A stretch of 64,000 nucleotides of DNA, from assembly GCA_030833315.1 (NCBI GenBank), contig JAURHM010000001.1, forward strand, positions 114,233 through 178,232, written 5' to 3'. Shown piece after piece: positions 18,789 through 28,141 of this stretch. The first letter of the stretch is position 1. Each line of letters begins with the position of its first letter. The notes under the pieces are model-generated. The model was given only the letters and a program-made list of their open reading frames with translations. It was not told the DNA's origin and made no database searches. The position numbers and the translations under genes were made by a program. The stretch is from Burkholderiales bacterium. Lineage in GTDB: Bacteria > Pseudomonadota > Gammaproteobacteria > Burkholderiales > SG8-41.

Positions 18789-18794
18789 GCGCGC

Positions 18795-19553
18795 TCAGCG
18801 CGCCAGTTCACGCACCAGATGCTGCTGGCGGCGGCTGACCGGAATACGTTCCTCCAGCCCGGCCAGCAATACCTGCCAACCGCCTTCACCGGTCTCCGCG
18901 CCGATGCGTTCAAAACCGCGGATCGCCGCACGCGAGACCAGACAGTTGCGGTGCACGCGCACAAAACGTTCGGCGAATTCCTGTTCCAGCCGCGTCAGTG
19001 ACTCTTCGATCAGATGTTCTCGCTCCGCAGTGCGCACCGTCACGTATTTCAGTTCGGCGCGCAGATACAGGATGTCACCGACGGGGATCAGATGAACCCT
19101 GCCGCGCTCGGCGGCGCTGAGGCAGGTCCGGGGCGCCTGCTGCAACTCGCGCAGCACTCCGGCCTTGGGCGTTATCGTGTTCACCGCCCGCGTCAACGCT
19201 TCCTGCAGCCGTGCGGCGCGGATCGGCTTCAGCAGGTAATCCACCGCATGCAGTTCAAAGGCGCGGATCGCATACGCATCGTACGCCGTGGTGAAAATGA
19301 CTGCGGGCGGCCGCTCCAGCTGTTGCAGATGCCGGGCCACCTCGACGCCGTCCATCCCTGGCATGCACACATCTAGCAGTACCACGTCGATGCCGCCCGC
19401 CTCCGCTGCTTCCAGCGCCTCGCGACCCGTGGCGACCTCGGCCGCCACCGTTACCGGCAAGGCATCGCTGATATCAGCCAGCAGATCACGCATTCGGCTG
19501 CGCGCCGGCAACTCGTCATCGACAATCAGCACACTTAGCGGCGTTACGTTCAC
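18795..19553 (-). CDS. algR: LytTR-family response regulator (AlgR-like)
   Basis: 252 residues from a GTG start overlapping the kinase stop (GTGA). The receiver domain has acidic pocket VDDE (11-14), phosphoacceptor Asp61 in VVLLDVCMPGMDG and Lys109 in DYLLKP. A C-terminal LytTR DNA-binding domain follows (GRVHLIPVGDILYLRAE; FVRVHRNCLVSRAAI). AlgR-type regulators control exopolysaccharide, pili or haem-linked functions. Its location between algZ and hemC is the same as in Pseudomonas, which supports the name; targets are unknown. Confidence 0.88.
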   Translation of the reverse strand: MNVTPLSVLIVDDELPARSRMRDLLADISDALPVTVAAEVATGREALEAAEAGGIDVVLLDVCMPGMDGVEVARHLQQLERPPAVIFTTAYDAYAIRAFELHAVDYLLKPIRAARLQEALTRAVNTITPKAGVLRELQQAPRTCLSAAERGRVHLIPVGDILYLRAELKYVTVRTAEREHLIEESLTRLEQEFAERFVRVHRNCLVSRAAIRGFERIGAETGEGGWQVLLAGLEERIPVSRRQQHLVRELAR

Positions 19554-20569
19554 GTACGCCCCGCCTTGACGTATGGCATGGCGATGCGCACCTCATAGAG
19601 ATTGTCGCCCACCCGCGTGGTCAATTCGGCAGCCACATCAAAGTGCAGCTGTAGCCTCTCGCGGATATTTCCCACCGCCATTTTGTTGCCGCCATGATGC
19701 CCTCCGGTGACGCGGTAGGGATTGCGCAACACGACATGCAGGCGGTCGCGTACCGCATAGATATTGATGCTGACCACACCGGGTGTCTCGCTCGGCTCGA
19801 TACCGTGGTACACGGCGTTCTCGAGCAACGGCTGCAGCGCCAGCGGCGGCACCAGCGCATCACCTGGCATCTTGTCGATATGCCACTCGACCTGCAGACG
19901 GTCACCGAGCCGCAGCTGCTCCAGATCCAGATACTGCCGGCACAGCTCGATTTCATCGGACAGGGGCGCGAGTTCGAGGTTGTCCGCCATCAGCGCCCGG
20001 AACAGACCGGCCATGTCTTCCAGTGCGGCTTCGGCGCGACGCGGCTCCTGGCGCACCAGCGACAACACGGCATTGATGCTGTTGAACAGGAAATGCGGCC
20101 GGATGCGCGCCTGCAGCGCCTGCAGCCGGGCTTCCGACAGCGCCGGCGACAGGGCGCGCCCGCGCAGGTCGAAATAGATCAGCAATACCAAGGTTACCAG
20201 CAGCACCACCACCAGCCAGCGCGTCAGCGATGCCGGATCGACGATCAGCAGCCAGTGACTGGCGTAGTGCAGGGCCGTCGTCAGGCCCGCTTCGACGGCA
20301 AGGACGGCTGCGGCGCCGGCCGCATAGGGCAGCCTCCGCAACGCAGGGCCAATTGCCGCAAGAACCAGCAGGCTAAGAATCAGCAACGGCTCCACCAGCG
20401 ACGCATTACCGGTGATCTGGCGCGGCCAGTCGCGCAGGGATTGAACCTGCAGCAGGGCGGTAAGCAGCACCGTGCCGTTCACGATGACAAGAATGCGCAA
20501 CAGGATTCCGAGGTTACGGAAGTCCGGCAGAGCACCGGTGTGGGCGTTATGATTTATACTCAGCGCCAT
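19550..20569 (-). CDS. algZ: AlgZ/FimS-type sensor histidine kinase
   Basis: 339 residues. Several membrane helices occupy residues about 20-135, with no large periplasmic domain. The cytoplasmic His_kinase domain carries the phosphoacceptor His159 in RPHFLFNSINAV, N-box LQPLLENAVYHG and G-box GNIRERL. This LytS-type kinase pairs with the LytTR regulator encoded immediately downstream (4-nt overlap). It is divergent from argH with 47 nt between the starts. Confidence 0.88.
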   Translation of the reverse strand: MALSINHNAHTGALPDFRNLGILLRILVIVNGTVLLTALLQVQSLRDWPRQITGNASLVEPLLILSLLVLAAIGPALRRLPYAAGAAAVLAVEAGLTTALHYASHWLLIVDPASLTRWLVVVLLVTLVLLIYFDLRGRALSPALSEARLQALQARIRPHFLFNSINAVLSLVRQEPRRAEAALEDMAGLFRALMADNLELAPLSDEIELCRQYLDLEQLRLGDRLQVEWHIDKMPGDALVPPLALQPLLENAVYHGIEPSETPGVVSINIYAVRDRLHVVLRNPYRVTGGHHGGNKMAVGNIRERLQLHFDVAAELTTRVGDNLYEVRIAMPYVKAGRT

Positions 20570-20616
20570 AGCCGTTTCATTCTAGCAGGCCCCACGCACA
20601 GGCCGTTCGCAACACC

Positions 20617-22032
20617 ATGTCCGCAAAAGAAAAAACTCCCGCCAGCAGCAAACCCAGCGCAACCAAACCGTGGTCCGGCCGTTTCAGTGAACCCGTTGAT
20701 GACCTGGTCAAACGCTTCACTGCGTCCGTCGGTTTCGACCAGCGCCTCGCCGAATTCGATATCCAGGGCTCGATTGCCCACGCGCGCATGCTGCGCGCGG
20801 TCGGCATCCTCACCGCCGCTGACCTCGAGGCCATTGAAAAAGGCCTGGCTAGCATCGACACCGAAATCCGCAATGGCACTTTTCCGTGGTCGCTGGATCT
20901 GGAAGACGTACACCTGAACATTGAGCGTCGCCTCACCGACATGGTCGGCGACGCCGGCAAGCGCCTGCACACCGGGCGCTCACGCAACGACCAGGTCGCC
21001 ACCGACGTGCGGCTGTATCTGCGCGCCGCGATCGATCACGTGCTGACGCTGATCAAGGGCCTGCAGCGCGCATTGCTGGATTTGGCTGAACACCATACCG
21101 AGACGGTGATGCCGGGTTTCACCCACCTGCAAGTGGCGCAGCCGGTGTCGTTCGCGCACCACCTGATGGCCTATGTCGAAATGCTGTCGCGTGACGCTCA
21201 GCGCTTCGCAGACTGCCGCAAACGCGTCAACCGTCTGCCGCTGGGTGCCGCTGCGCTGGCCGGCACGTCCTTCCCGATCGACCGCCAGATGGTCGCCAAG
21301 GAACTCGGCTTCGACGGCGTATGCGAGAACTCGCTCGACGCCGTCTCCGACCGCGACTTCGCCATCGAATTCGTCGCTGCCGGCGCGCTGACCATGACCC
21401 ACCTGTCGCGTTTCAGCGAAGAGCTGATCCTGTGGATGAGCCCGCGCTTCGGTTTCATCGACATTGCCGACCGTTACTGCACCGGCTCGTCGATCATGCC
21501 CCAGAAGAAGAATCCCGATGTCGCCGAACTGGTGCGCGGCAAGACAGGCCGCGTCAATGGCCACCTAGTGGCGCTGCTGACCCTGATGAAAGGCCAGCCG
21601 CTGGCGTACAACAAGGACAATCAGGAAGACAAGGAACCGCTGCTCGACACCGTCGACACGTTGATGATGAGCCTCGCGGTATTCGCCGGCATGGTCGGCG
21701 GCATTACGGTAAAGCCCGAAGCCATGCGCAAGGCGGCGCTGCAGGGTTATGCCACGGCAACCGATCTAGCCGACTATCTGGTCAAAAAAGGCCTGCCTTT
21801 CCGTGAAGCCCATGAAGCCGTGGCACTGGCCGTGCGCCAGGCGGAAACCCGCGGCTGCGATCTTTCGGAAATGTCGCTGGAAGACCTGCGGCAGTTCTCG
21901 CCGCTGGTCGGCCCCGATGTGTTTGAAGCGCTGACGCTGGAAGGCTCGATGAAAAGCCGCAGCCACATCGGCGGCACGGCGCCGGCACGCGTCAAGTCTG
22001 CCATTGCCAAGGCACGCAAAACGCTGGCCTAG
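20617..22032 (+). CDS. argH: Argininosuccinate lyase
   Basis: 471 residues. It splits argininosuccinate to arginine and fumarate, the last step of arginine synthesis; a cytoplasmic homotetramer. Signature [12 protein letters not shown] carries the catalytic serine; [25 protein letters not shown] and the opening [13 protein letters not shown] are typical. The argH/algZ neighbourhood is conserved with pseudomonads. It ends 3 nt from the convergent lacI-type gene. Confidence 0.97.
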   Translation: MSAKEKTPASSKPSATKPWSGRFSEPVDDLVKRFTASVGFDQRLAEFDIQGSIAHARMLRAVGILTAADLEAIEKGLASIDTEIRNGTFPWSLDLEDVHLNIERRLTDMVGDAGKRLHTGRSRNDQVATDVRLYLRAAIDHVLTLIKGLQRALLDLAEHHTETVMPGFTHLQVAQPVSFAHHLMAYVEMLSRDAQRFADCRKRVNRLPLGAAALAGTSFPIDRQMVAKELGFDGVCENSLDAVSDRDFAIEFVAAGALTMTHLSRFSEELILWMSPRFGFIDIADRYCTGSSIMPQKKNPDVAELVRGKTGRVNGHLVALLTLMKGQPLAYNKDNQEDKEPLLDTVDTLMMSLAVFAGMVGGITVKPEAMRKAALQGYATATDLADYLVKKGLPFREAHEAVALAVRQAETRGCDLSEMSLEDLRQFSPLVGPDVFEALTLEGSMKSRSHIGGTAPARVKSAIAKARKTLA

Positions 22033-22035
22033 CGT

Positions 22036-23064
22036 TTACTCCCTGACAGGCGCCCCGGCGCTTGCCCGGACAATCAATTCGGTCGGCAGTTTGTTGCGCA
22101 ATTCGACCGCCTGATCATCCAGTCGCGCCAGCAGATGGTTGGCTGCATATACACCCATTTCCGCCGTCGGGAAGCGAACGGTTGTCAGTGCCGGACTGAT
22201 CAATGACGCCATTTCCATGTCGTCAAAACCGGTAATCGAAATATCGTCCGGGACTTTGAGACCCTGCGCATGACATTCGGCGATGGCGCCGATCGCCAGC
22301 ACATCGTTGCCGCAGATCACCGCCGTCGGCGGCTCGTTACCCTTGAGCACTTCGCGTAAACCCTCGCGACCTCCACCATGGGTATACGGCTTTTCGATCA
22401 CCGCGCCGTTTGATAGTGCAATGCCGCGCGCAGACAGCGCCTCGCGCACACCGGCCAGGCGCTCCTGCGCGCGTTCGTTATGTGCGGTAATACCCGAGAT
22501 CATCGCGAAGCGGCGATGCCCGAGATCCAGCAAATGATTGGCGATACACATGCCGGCAGCGCGGTTGTCGAAACCGACGCAGGGATGGTTGCCGCTTTCA
22601 TCGAAGGCCCAGGTCAGCACGTACGGCAGGTTGTGCGGTTCGAGCATGCGATAGATGTCGGGGTGATGCGTGGTGCCCAGCAGCACCAGCCCGTCGACAC
22701 CGCGTTCGATCAGCGTGCGGGTGACGCGGGCCTCGATATCCGCATCAAAATCGTGACTGGCGAGCAGCAGCACATAACCGGCTGCATCCAGCGTGCGCTG
22801 CAGCGCCTGGATGGTGTTGGCGAAGATCGCGTTGTCGAGCGTCGGTACCACCGCTCCGATGGTGTGGGTGCGCCGCGAAGCCAGCGCGCGCGCGGCGCCG
22901 TGCGCGACATAACCCAGCGTGCAGGCCGCCTGCTGCACGCGCTCCAGCGTACGTGCCTTGACCTTGTGCGGCAGGGTCAGCGCACGCGACACCGTCGCCG
23001 TCGACACTTTGGCGAGTTTTGCCACGTCTTCGAGACGGGCCGCTTTGCTGGACCGGGTCTTCAT
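22036..23064 (-). CDS. LacI-family transcriptional regulator of the sulfonate locus
   Basis: 342 residues. The N-terminal LacI helix-turn-helix is at about 10-32 (LEDVAKLAKVSTATVSRAL), followed by a periplasmic-binding-like effector domain (IGAVVPTLDNAIFA; GLVLLGTTHH; VGFDNRAAG; AVICGNDVLAIGA; DDISITGFDDMEMA). It resembles GntR/IdnR-type sugar-acid regulators in layout, but the ligand is unknown. The ATG at 23064 lies only 6 nt after an intrinsic terminator and has no Shine-Dalgarno sequence, so its expression may depend on read-through from xsc. A matching operator lies at 25014. Confidence 0.88.
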   Translation of the reverse strand: MKTRSSKAARLEDVAKLAKVSTATVSRALTLPHKVKARTLERVQQAACTLGYVAHGAARALASRRTHTIGAVVPTLDNAIFANTIQALQRTLDAAGYVLLLASHDFDADIEARVTRTLIERGVDGLVLLGTTHHPDIYRMLEPHNLPYVLTWAFDESGNHPCVGFDNRAAGMCIANHLLDLGHRRFAMISGITAHNERAQERLAGVREALSARGIALSNGAVIEKPYTHGGGREGLREVLKGNEPPTAVICGNDVLAIGAIAECHAQGLKVPDDISITGFDDMEMASLISPALTTVRFPTAEMGVYAANHLLARLDDQAVELRNKLPTELIVRASAGAPVRE

Positions 23065-23070
23065 CGGATG

Positions 23071-23097
23071 AAAAAGCCGGCACAGGCCGGCTTTTTT
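23071..23097 (-). terminator. Intrinsic terminator after xsc, abutting the lacI start
   Basis: AAAAAGCCGGC pairs with GCCGGCTTTTT around the loop ACAG, an 11-bp stem with T-runs on both sides. On the minus strand it begins 16 nt after the xsc stop and ends 6 nt before the lacI ATG. The stem core is the same as in the terminator at 28917. Confidence 0.85.
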
Positions 23098-23113
23098 ATG
23101 AGCGGCACGGCGA

Positions 23114-24883
23114 TCAGCGGTATTGCTTGGCGCTGAACTTGCGGTACTTCGCCAGCAAACGCTGCGGCTGCCGAAAGGCATCCCGACGGAACGGATCGCC
23201 CAGTTCCTGCGTCAGCATCATATTGATCACCGTCGGTTTGTTGGAACGCACCGCTGCGCGCAACGCGTCACCCACTTCATCAACATGCTCCACCGTCAGC
23301 CCCTGCGCACCCATGGATTCCGCAACGTCGGCGAAATTCGGATTCTGCAGATTGGTACCGAGGAAACGGTTTTCGAAATAGTCGATCTGGTTTTTCTTTT
23401 CCGCGCCCCACTGGCCGTTGTTGAACACCACGGCGATGGCCGGAATTTTTTCGCGTACGCAGGTCATGACCTCATTCAAGCTCATCCCCCAGGCGCCATC
23501 ACCGACATAGGCAATCGCCGGACGGTCCGGACGGCCGACCTTGGCACCCATCGCTGCCGGGAAAGCGTAACCGCAGTTGCCAAAACTCATCGCGGCGAGG
23601 AAGGAAGGCGCCTGCTCAAAATGCAGATAGCTGTTCGATACCGAGCAGACGTTGCCGATGTCGGTGGAGACCATCGCATTTTTCGGCATCGCGCGGGCCA
23701 GTGCGGCCAATGCCTGGCGCGGTCCGATGCGCGTCTTGGTGTTCGGCGACGGCCATTTGTCGAGTTCTTCGGCCCAGGCTTTTTTCTCTTTTTGCACTTC
23801 TGCCAGCCGCGCCTTGTTCGGCGTCATCTTGGCGATGGCCTTGATGCGGTCGAGCAGCGCAACCGCCGCATGTTTGGCGTCGCCGCAGATGCCGACGGTC
23901 GTTTTCTTGACCAGGCCCAGCATGCGCGAGTCGGCGTCGATCTGGATGATCTTGGCATTTTTCGGCCAGTAGTCGAGGCCGTGCTGCGGCAGCGTACCGA
24001 AGGGTCCGAGGCGCGAACCCAGCGCCAGCACCACATCGGCCTTGGCAATCAGTTTCATTGCGGCCTTCGAACCCTGATAACCCAGCGGACCGCAGCACAG
24101 CGGATGGCTGGCCGGGAAGGAATCGTTGTGTAGATAGGAGTTCACTACCGGTGCCGTCAGATACTCGGCCAGCGCCGCGCATTCCTTGATGCCGCCGGCC
24201 ATGATCACGCCGCCGCCGGACAGAATCACCGGAAACTTGGCCTTGGCCAGCATGCGTGCGGCCGCATCCAGCGACTCCGGACCGCCGGCGCCGCGTTCCA
24301 GCTTGTGCGGCTGCGGAATCTCGTATTCGCCTTCGCCGTAAAAATAGTCGCGCGGGATGTTGACCTGCACCGGGCCGCGTTCGGCCATCGCGATGTCAAA
24401 AGCACGGCCGGTCAGCTCGGCGATACGCAGCGGCGAATTGACGTGCACCTGCCATTTGGTGATTTTCGAGAAAATCGGCATCTGCTCGGTTTCCTGGAAG
24501 CCGCCGAGACCCATGCTCATGCTGCCGGATTCCGGCGTCACGCAGACCACGGGCGAATGCGCCCAATACGCAGCAGCAATGCCGGTGACGAAGTTGGTGA
24601 TGCCGGGACCGTTCTGCGCAATACACACGCCGTGTTTGCCGGTGACCCGCGAATAACCGTCGGCCATATGCGCGGCATTCTGTTCGTGCGCCACCGACAG
24701 GAAACGGATGCCGGCCAGCGGAAACAGATCGTGCGCATCCATATAGGCCGAGCCGACGATGCCGAAGGTGTCCTTGACACCCTGCGCCACCAGCGTTTCA
24801 ACAAACGCCTCGGAGGGGGTCATGCGAATCTTGCCACTGGCGCCGGCCTTGGCCGCATTTTTGTTGTCTGACATCATGCTCAT
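23114..24883 (-). CDS. xsc: Sulfoacetaldehyde acetyltransferase
   Basis: 589 residues from the ATG at 24883, which follows GGAGG. A thiamine-diphosphate enzyme that converts sulfoacetaldehyde and phosphate to acetyl phosphate and sulfite, in the cytoplasm. The order is the usual three-domain acetolactate-synthase fold: the pyrimidine-binding domain (FGIVGSAYMDAHDLFP, catalytic Glu in AHEQNAAHMADGYSR), a central domain, and the ThDP-binding domain (YVGDGAWGMSLNE..NNGQWGAEK). MTPSEAFVETL, YWAHSPVVCVTPESG, MGLGGFQE and the tail DPFRRDAFRQP separate Xsc from acetolactate synthase. A TauE-type exporter nearby supports sulfite production. No pta gene is in the window. Confidence 0.85.
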   Translation of the reverse strand: MSMMSDNKNAAKAGASGKIRMTPSEAFVETLVAQGVKDTFGIVGSAYMDAHDLFPLAGIRFLSVAHEQNAAHMADGYSRVTGKHGVCIAQNGPGITNFVTGIAAAYWAHSPVVCVTPESGSMSMGLGGFQETEQMPIFSKITKWQVHVNSPLRIAELTGRAFDIAMAERGPVQVNIPRDYFYGEGEYEIPQPHKLERGAGGPESLDAAARMLAKAKFPVILSGGGVIMAGGIKECAALAEYLTAPVVNSYLHNDSFPASHPLCCGPLGYQGSKAAMKLIAKADVVLALGSRLGPFGTLPQHGLDYWPKNAKIIQIDADSRMLGLVKKTTVGICGDAKHAAVALLDRIKAIAKMTPNKARLAEVQKEKKAWAEELDKWPSPNTKTRIGPRQALAALARAMPKNAMVSTDIGNVCSVSNSYLHFEQAPSFLAAMSFGNCGYAFPAAMGAKVGRPDRPAIAYVGDGAWGMSLNEVMTCVREKIPAIAVVFNNGQWGAEKKNQIDYFENRFLGTNLQNPNFADVAESMGAQGLTVEHVDEVGDALRAAVRSNKPTVINMMLTQELGDPFRRDAFRQPQRLLAKYRKFSAKQYR

Positions 24884-25195
24884 GGGAATTTCCTCCGGAT
24901 GTAGAAGCATGCCGTGCCCGTCTCCTTGGCGGACTGCGGCAACCTGAAAGACCTGTGTCCCCGGTCATGGGTCGCGCCGGGAGTCACGAATGATACGATG
25001 CACCGCCATTCCGTGTAAACGCTTGCATGAAGAATAGTAACTTGTTGTTTTTAAATGGATTTTCTAGTTAGCGGCGAGCTTGCGCTTTGATGCCAAGCCA
25101 TTGTTTTTCCAGCAGTTTCATGCGGCCGAGCCGGTCAAGTTACAATCCCACGCTCGCTGCCCCGCGGCGCTCCCGCCGTTATCCCCGGAGTTACA
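24884..25195. promoter_or_regulatory. Divergent control region between xsc and the FAD/Fe-S oxidase
   Basis: 312 nt with no gene. It must hold the promoters of both divergent genes. The central part (about 25010-25080) is AT-rich and includes the LacI-type operator described separately. GGAG at 25187-25190 is the ribosome binding site of the TTG-started oxidase gene. Confidence 0.6.
25014..25027. promoter_or_regulatory. Candidate LacI-family operator
   Basis: TGTAAACGCTTGCA is a 14-bp imperfect palindrome with the central CG and TGnAA...TTnCA half-sites that LacI/GalR-family regulators recognise. It is between the divergent xsc and oxidase genes, whose LacI-type regulator gene lies just beyond xsc. 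The assignment is by motif resemblance and position. Confidence 0.5.
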
Positions 25196-28138
25196 TTGAA
25201 CGCCCCCGTTGAAGGTCATCGTCTGCCCGTTACGGCCGACACCGAAGCACTTGCCCGACAGTTAACCCAGCGAATTTCCGGCGAAGTCCGCTTCGATGCC
25301 GGCGCCCGCGCCACCTACTCGGCGGACGCCTCCAACTACCGCCAGATCCCCATCGGCGTGGTGATCCCGCGCAGCATCGAGGACATCGTCGCCACGCTCG
25401 ACATCTGCCGCGAACACGGCGTGCCCATCCTGCCGCGCGGCGGCGGCACCTCTCAGAACGGCCAGTGCGTCAATGTTGCCGTGGTCATCGACACCACCAA
25501 ATACCTCAATCAGGTGCTGTCCGTCGATCCGGTAAGCCGCACCGCGACAGTCCAGCCCGGCACCGTCTGCGATGCTCTGCGCGACGCTGCGGAAGAACAT
25601 GAACTGACTTTCGGACCCGACCCCGCAACGCACAGCCGCTGCACGCTCGGCGGCATGATCGGCAACAATTCCTGCGGTGCGCATTCGGTGATGGCCGGCA
25701 AAACCGTGGACAACATCGAGACGCTGGACATCATCACCTACGACGGCTTGCGCCTGACCGTCGGTCCCACCAGTGAAGACGAACTGGTGCGCATCATCCG
25801 CACCGGCGGCCGCCGCGGCGAAATCTACGCCCAGCTGCGCGACCTGCGCGACAAATATGCCGAACTGATCCGCAAACGTTTTCCGAAAATCAAACGCCGC
25901 GTATCCGGTTACAACCTCGATCAACTGCTTCCTGAAAACGGTTTCAACGTCGCACGCGCGCTGGTCGGCACCGAAGGCACCTGCGTGTTTACGCTGGGCG
26001 CAAAGACCCGTCTCGTTCACAGTCCGCAGTCGCGGGTCATTCTGGTGCTGGGCTTCCCCGACATCTACCTCGCCGGCGACGCCGTACCGCAAATCCTGCC
26101 GTTCAATCCGATCGCCACTGAAGGATTGGATGAACGCATTATCGGCGGCCTGCTGGAACGCGGGCTGCGCAAGGACGATATCGCACTTCTGCCGGCGGGC
26201 AAGGCGTGGATCATGATCGAGTTCGGCGCCGATACCGTCGACGGGGCCACCGCACAGGCCCAGGCGCTGGTGGATCACTATGCCGCCATGACCGACGACA
26301 AGGTCAAACCTTCCTCCTGGCTGATCACCGATCCGGCGATGTGCGAACGGGTGTGGACCATCCGCGAAACTGGCGCTTCGGCCACTGCGCTGACCATCCA
26401 CCCCAATGAACCGGATCCGGTTGTCGGCTGGGAAGATGCCGCCGTTGATCCGCTGCGCCTCGGCGATTACCTGCGCGAATTCCAGGCGCTGGTCGACCGC
26501 CATGGTTACCAGACCTCGCTGTATGGCCATTTCGGCGACGGCTGCATTCATGCGCGCATTACCTTCAACACCCGCACGGCCGAAGGCATTGAGGTCTGGC
26601 GCAGCTTCCTGCGAGCAGCCGCCGAACTGGTCGTGAAGTACGGCGGTTCGCTGTCCGGCGAACACGGCGACGGCCAGGCCAAGGCCGAGTTCCTGCCGAT
26701 CATGTACGGCGAAGAACTGATGCAGGCCTTCCGCGAATTCAAGGCGATCTGGGATCCGCTGAACCGGATGAATCCGGGCAAGGTCATCGATCCCTACCGC
26801 GCCGACGAGAATCTCAAATACGGACCGGACTACAAACCGGCACGGCCGGTCACGCAGTTCGCTTACGCCAGCCTCGAGGGCAAAGGCTTCAACCGCGCCA
26901 TCGAACGCTGCGTCGGCATGGGCAAATGCCGCGCCCATGAAAGCGGCGTGATGTGCCCGAGTTATCGCGCCACAAAGGAGGAACGTTTCTCCACGCGCGG
27001 CCGTGCCCGCCTGCTCGGTGAAATGCTGCGCGGTGAAATTATCCATGACGGCTGGCGCAATGAAGCCGTGCGCGAAGCCCTCGACCTTTGCCTCGCCTGC
27101 AAAGGCTGCAAGAACGACTGCCCGACGCATACCGACATGGCGACCTACAAGGCAGAGTTCCTGCATCACCATTACCTCGGCAGGCTGCGACCGGTGCAGG
27201 CTTACACCATGGGTTTCATCAACCGCTGGGCGAAACTGGCATCAATCGCCCCGCGCCTCGTCAACCTGCTCGCGGCGACACCGGGCCTGTCCGCGTTGAT
27301 CAAAGCCGCCGGCGGCGTGGCGCAGCAACGCCACATTCCCCGATTCGCCAGACGCACCTTCCGCAAATGGTTTTCGCGCCGGCGCGCGCCGGAAACAACC
27401 GGTCAGCGCGGCCGAGTCATCTTGTGGGCCGACACCTTCAACAACCATTTCGAGCCCGGCTCCGCCGCCGCTGCGGTCGAAGTGCTGGAAGCACTCGGTT
27501 ACACGGTCAGCATCCCGCAACAGCAGCTGTGCTGCGGCCGTCCGCTGTACGATTTCGGCATGCTCGACACTGCGCGTGCCTACCTGCGAGAAGTCATGGA
27601 TGCGCTCGCCAACGACATCAGCGCCGGCGTACCGGTGATCGGGCTTGAACCCGCCTGTCTGTCAGTATTTCGCGATGAACTGCCCAATCTATTCCCGGAC
27701 GATACGCGGGCAAGCAAACTTTCCAGACAATGCCATCTGTTCAGCGACTTCCTGATGCGCATCAGCGACTGGGAGGCCCCGCAACTCGGCGGTGAAGCGC
27801 TGGTGCACGGCCACTGCCACCAGAAAGCGGTGTTCGGCATGACCTCGGAAATGGCACTGCTCAAACGCCTCGGCATCCGCGCCACGGTGCCGGAATCCGG
27901 CTGCTGCGGCATGGCCGGCGCCTTCGGCTTTAATGCCAAACATTACGACGTCTCGATGAAAATCGGCGAAAGCGCATTGCTTCCCGCTGTTCGCGCCGCC
28001 GGTGAACACACCATGATCATCGCCAGCGGCTACAGCTGCCGGGAACAGATTTCGCAGGGTTCGGAACGTCAGGCGCTGCATATCGCCGAAGTGGTCGCGC
28101 TGGCGCTCAACCGCGCACGCGACAGCGCCGCGCACTGA
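25196..28138 (+). CDS. FAD-linked oxidase fused to Fe-S and cysteine-rich domains (GlcD-GlcF-like)
   Basis: 980 residues from a TTG start with GGAG 5 nt upstream. The N-terminal half is a VAO/GlcD-type flavoprotein: FAD-binding PILPRGGGTSQNGQ and GGMIGNNSCGAHS, then an FAD-oxidase C domain ending SGEHGDGQAK. The C-terminal half has two ferredoxin-type clusters (CVGMGKC..MCPSYRATKEE; CLACKGCKNDCPTHTD) and two CCG motifs (QQLCCGRPLYD; ESGCCGMAGAFG) that bind Fe-S near the quinone-reducing side. Such fusions oxidise 2-hydroxy acids, notably D-lactate, into the respiratory chain. Between xsc and tauE the substrate could be a hydroxysulfonate such as sulfolactate; that is inference. Confidence 0.85.
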   Translation: MNAPVEGHRLPVTADTEALARQLTQRISGEVRFDAGARATYSADASNYRQIPIGVVIPRSIEDIVATLDICREHGVPILPRGGGTSQNGQCVNVAVVIDTTKYLNQVLSVDPVSRTATVQPGTVCDALRDAAEEHELTFGPDPATHSRCTLGGMIGNNSCGAHSVMAGKTVDNIETLDIITYDGLRLTVGPTSEDELVRIIRTGGRRGEIYAQLRDLRDKYAELIRKRFPKIKRRVSGYNLDQLLPENGFNVARALVGTEGTCVFTLGAKTRLVHSPQSRVILVLGFPDIYLAGDAVPQILPFNPIATEGLDERIIGGLLERGLRKDDIALLPAGKAWIMIEFGADTVDGATAQAQALVDHYAAMTDDKVKPSSWLITDPAMCERVWTIRETGASATALTIHPNEPDPVVGWEDAAVDPLRLGDYLREFQALVDRHGYQTSLYGHFGDGCIHARITFNTRTAEGIEVWRSFLRAAAELVVKYGGSLSGEHGDGQAKAEFLPIMYGEELMQAFREFKAIWDPLNRMNPGKVIDPYRADENLKYGPDYKPARPVTQFAYASLEGKGFNRAIERCVGMGKCRAHESGVMCPSYRATKEERFSTRGRARLLGEMLRGEIIHDGWRNEAVREALDLCLACKGCKNDCPTHTDMATYKAEFLHHHYLGRLRPVQAYTMGFINRWAKLASIAPRLVNLLAATPGLSALIKAAGGVAQQRHIPRFARRTFRKWFSRRRAPETTGQRGRVILWADTFNNHFEPGSAAAAVEVLEALGYTVSIPQQQLCCGRPLYDFGMLDTARAYLREVMDALANDISAGVPVIGLEPACLSVFRDELPNLFPDDTRASKLSRQCHLFSDFLMRISDWEAPQLGGEALVHGHCHQKAVFGMTSEMALLKRLGIRATVPESGCCGMAGAFGFNAKHYDVSMKIGESALLPAVRAAGEHTMIIASGYSCREQISQGSERQALHIAEVVALALNRARDSAAH

Positions 28139-28141
28139 TTC

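Noticed and set aside
23114-24883. Acetolactate synthase, large subunit
   Set aside because: Fold and ThDP motif agree, but the motifs around the catalytic Glu, the MGLGGFQE block and the DPFRRDA tail are those of Xsc, and no ilvN is adjacent.
25262-27172. Long minus-strand open frame (over 600 codons) opposite the FAD/Fe-S oxidase
   Set aside because: Antisense shadow of a gene with clear FAD and Fe-S motifs.
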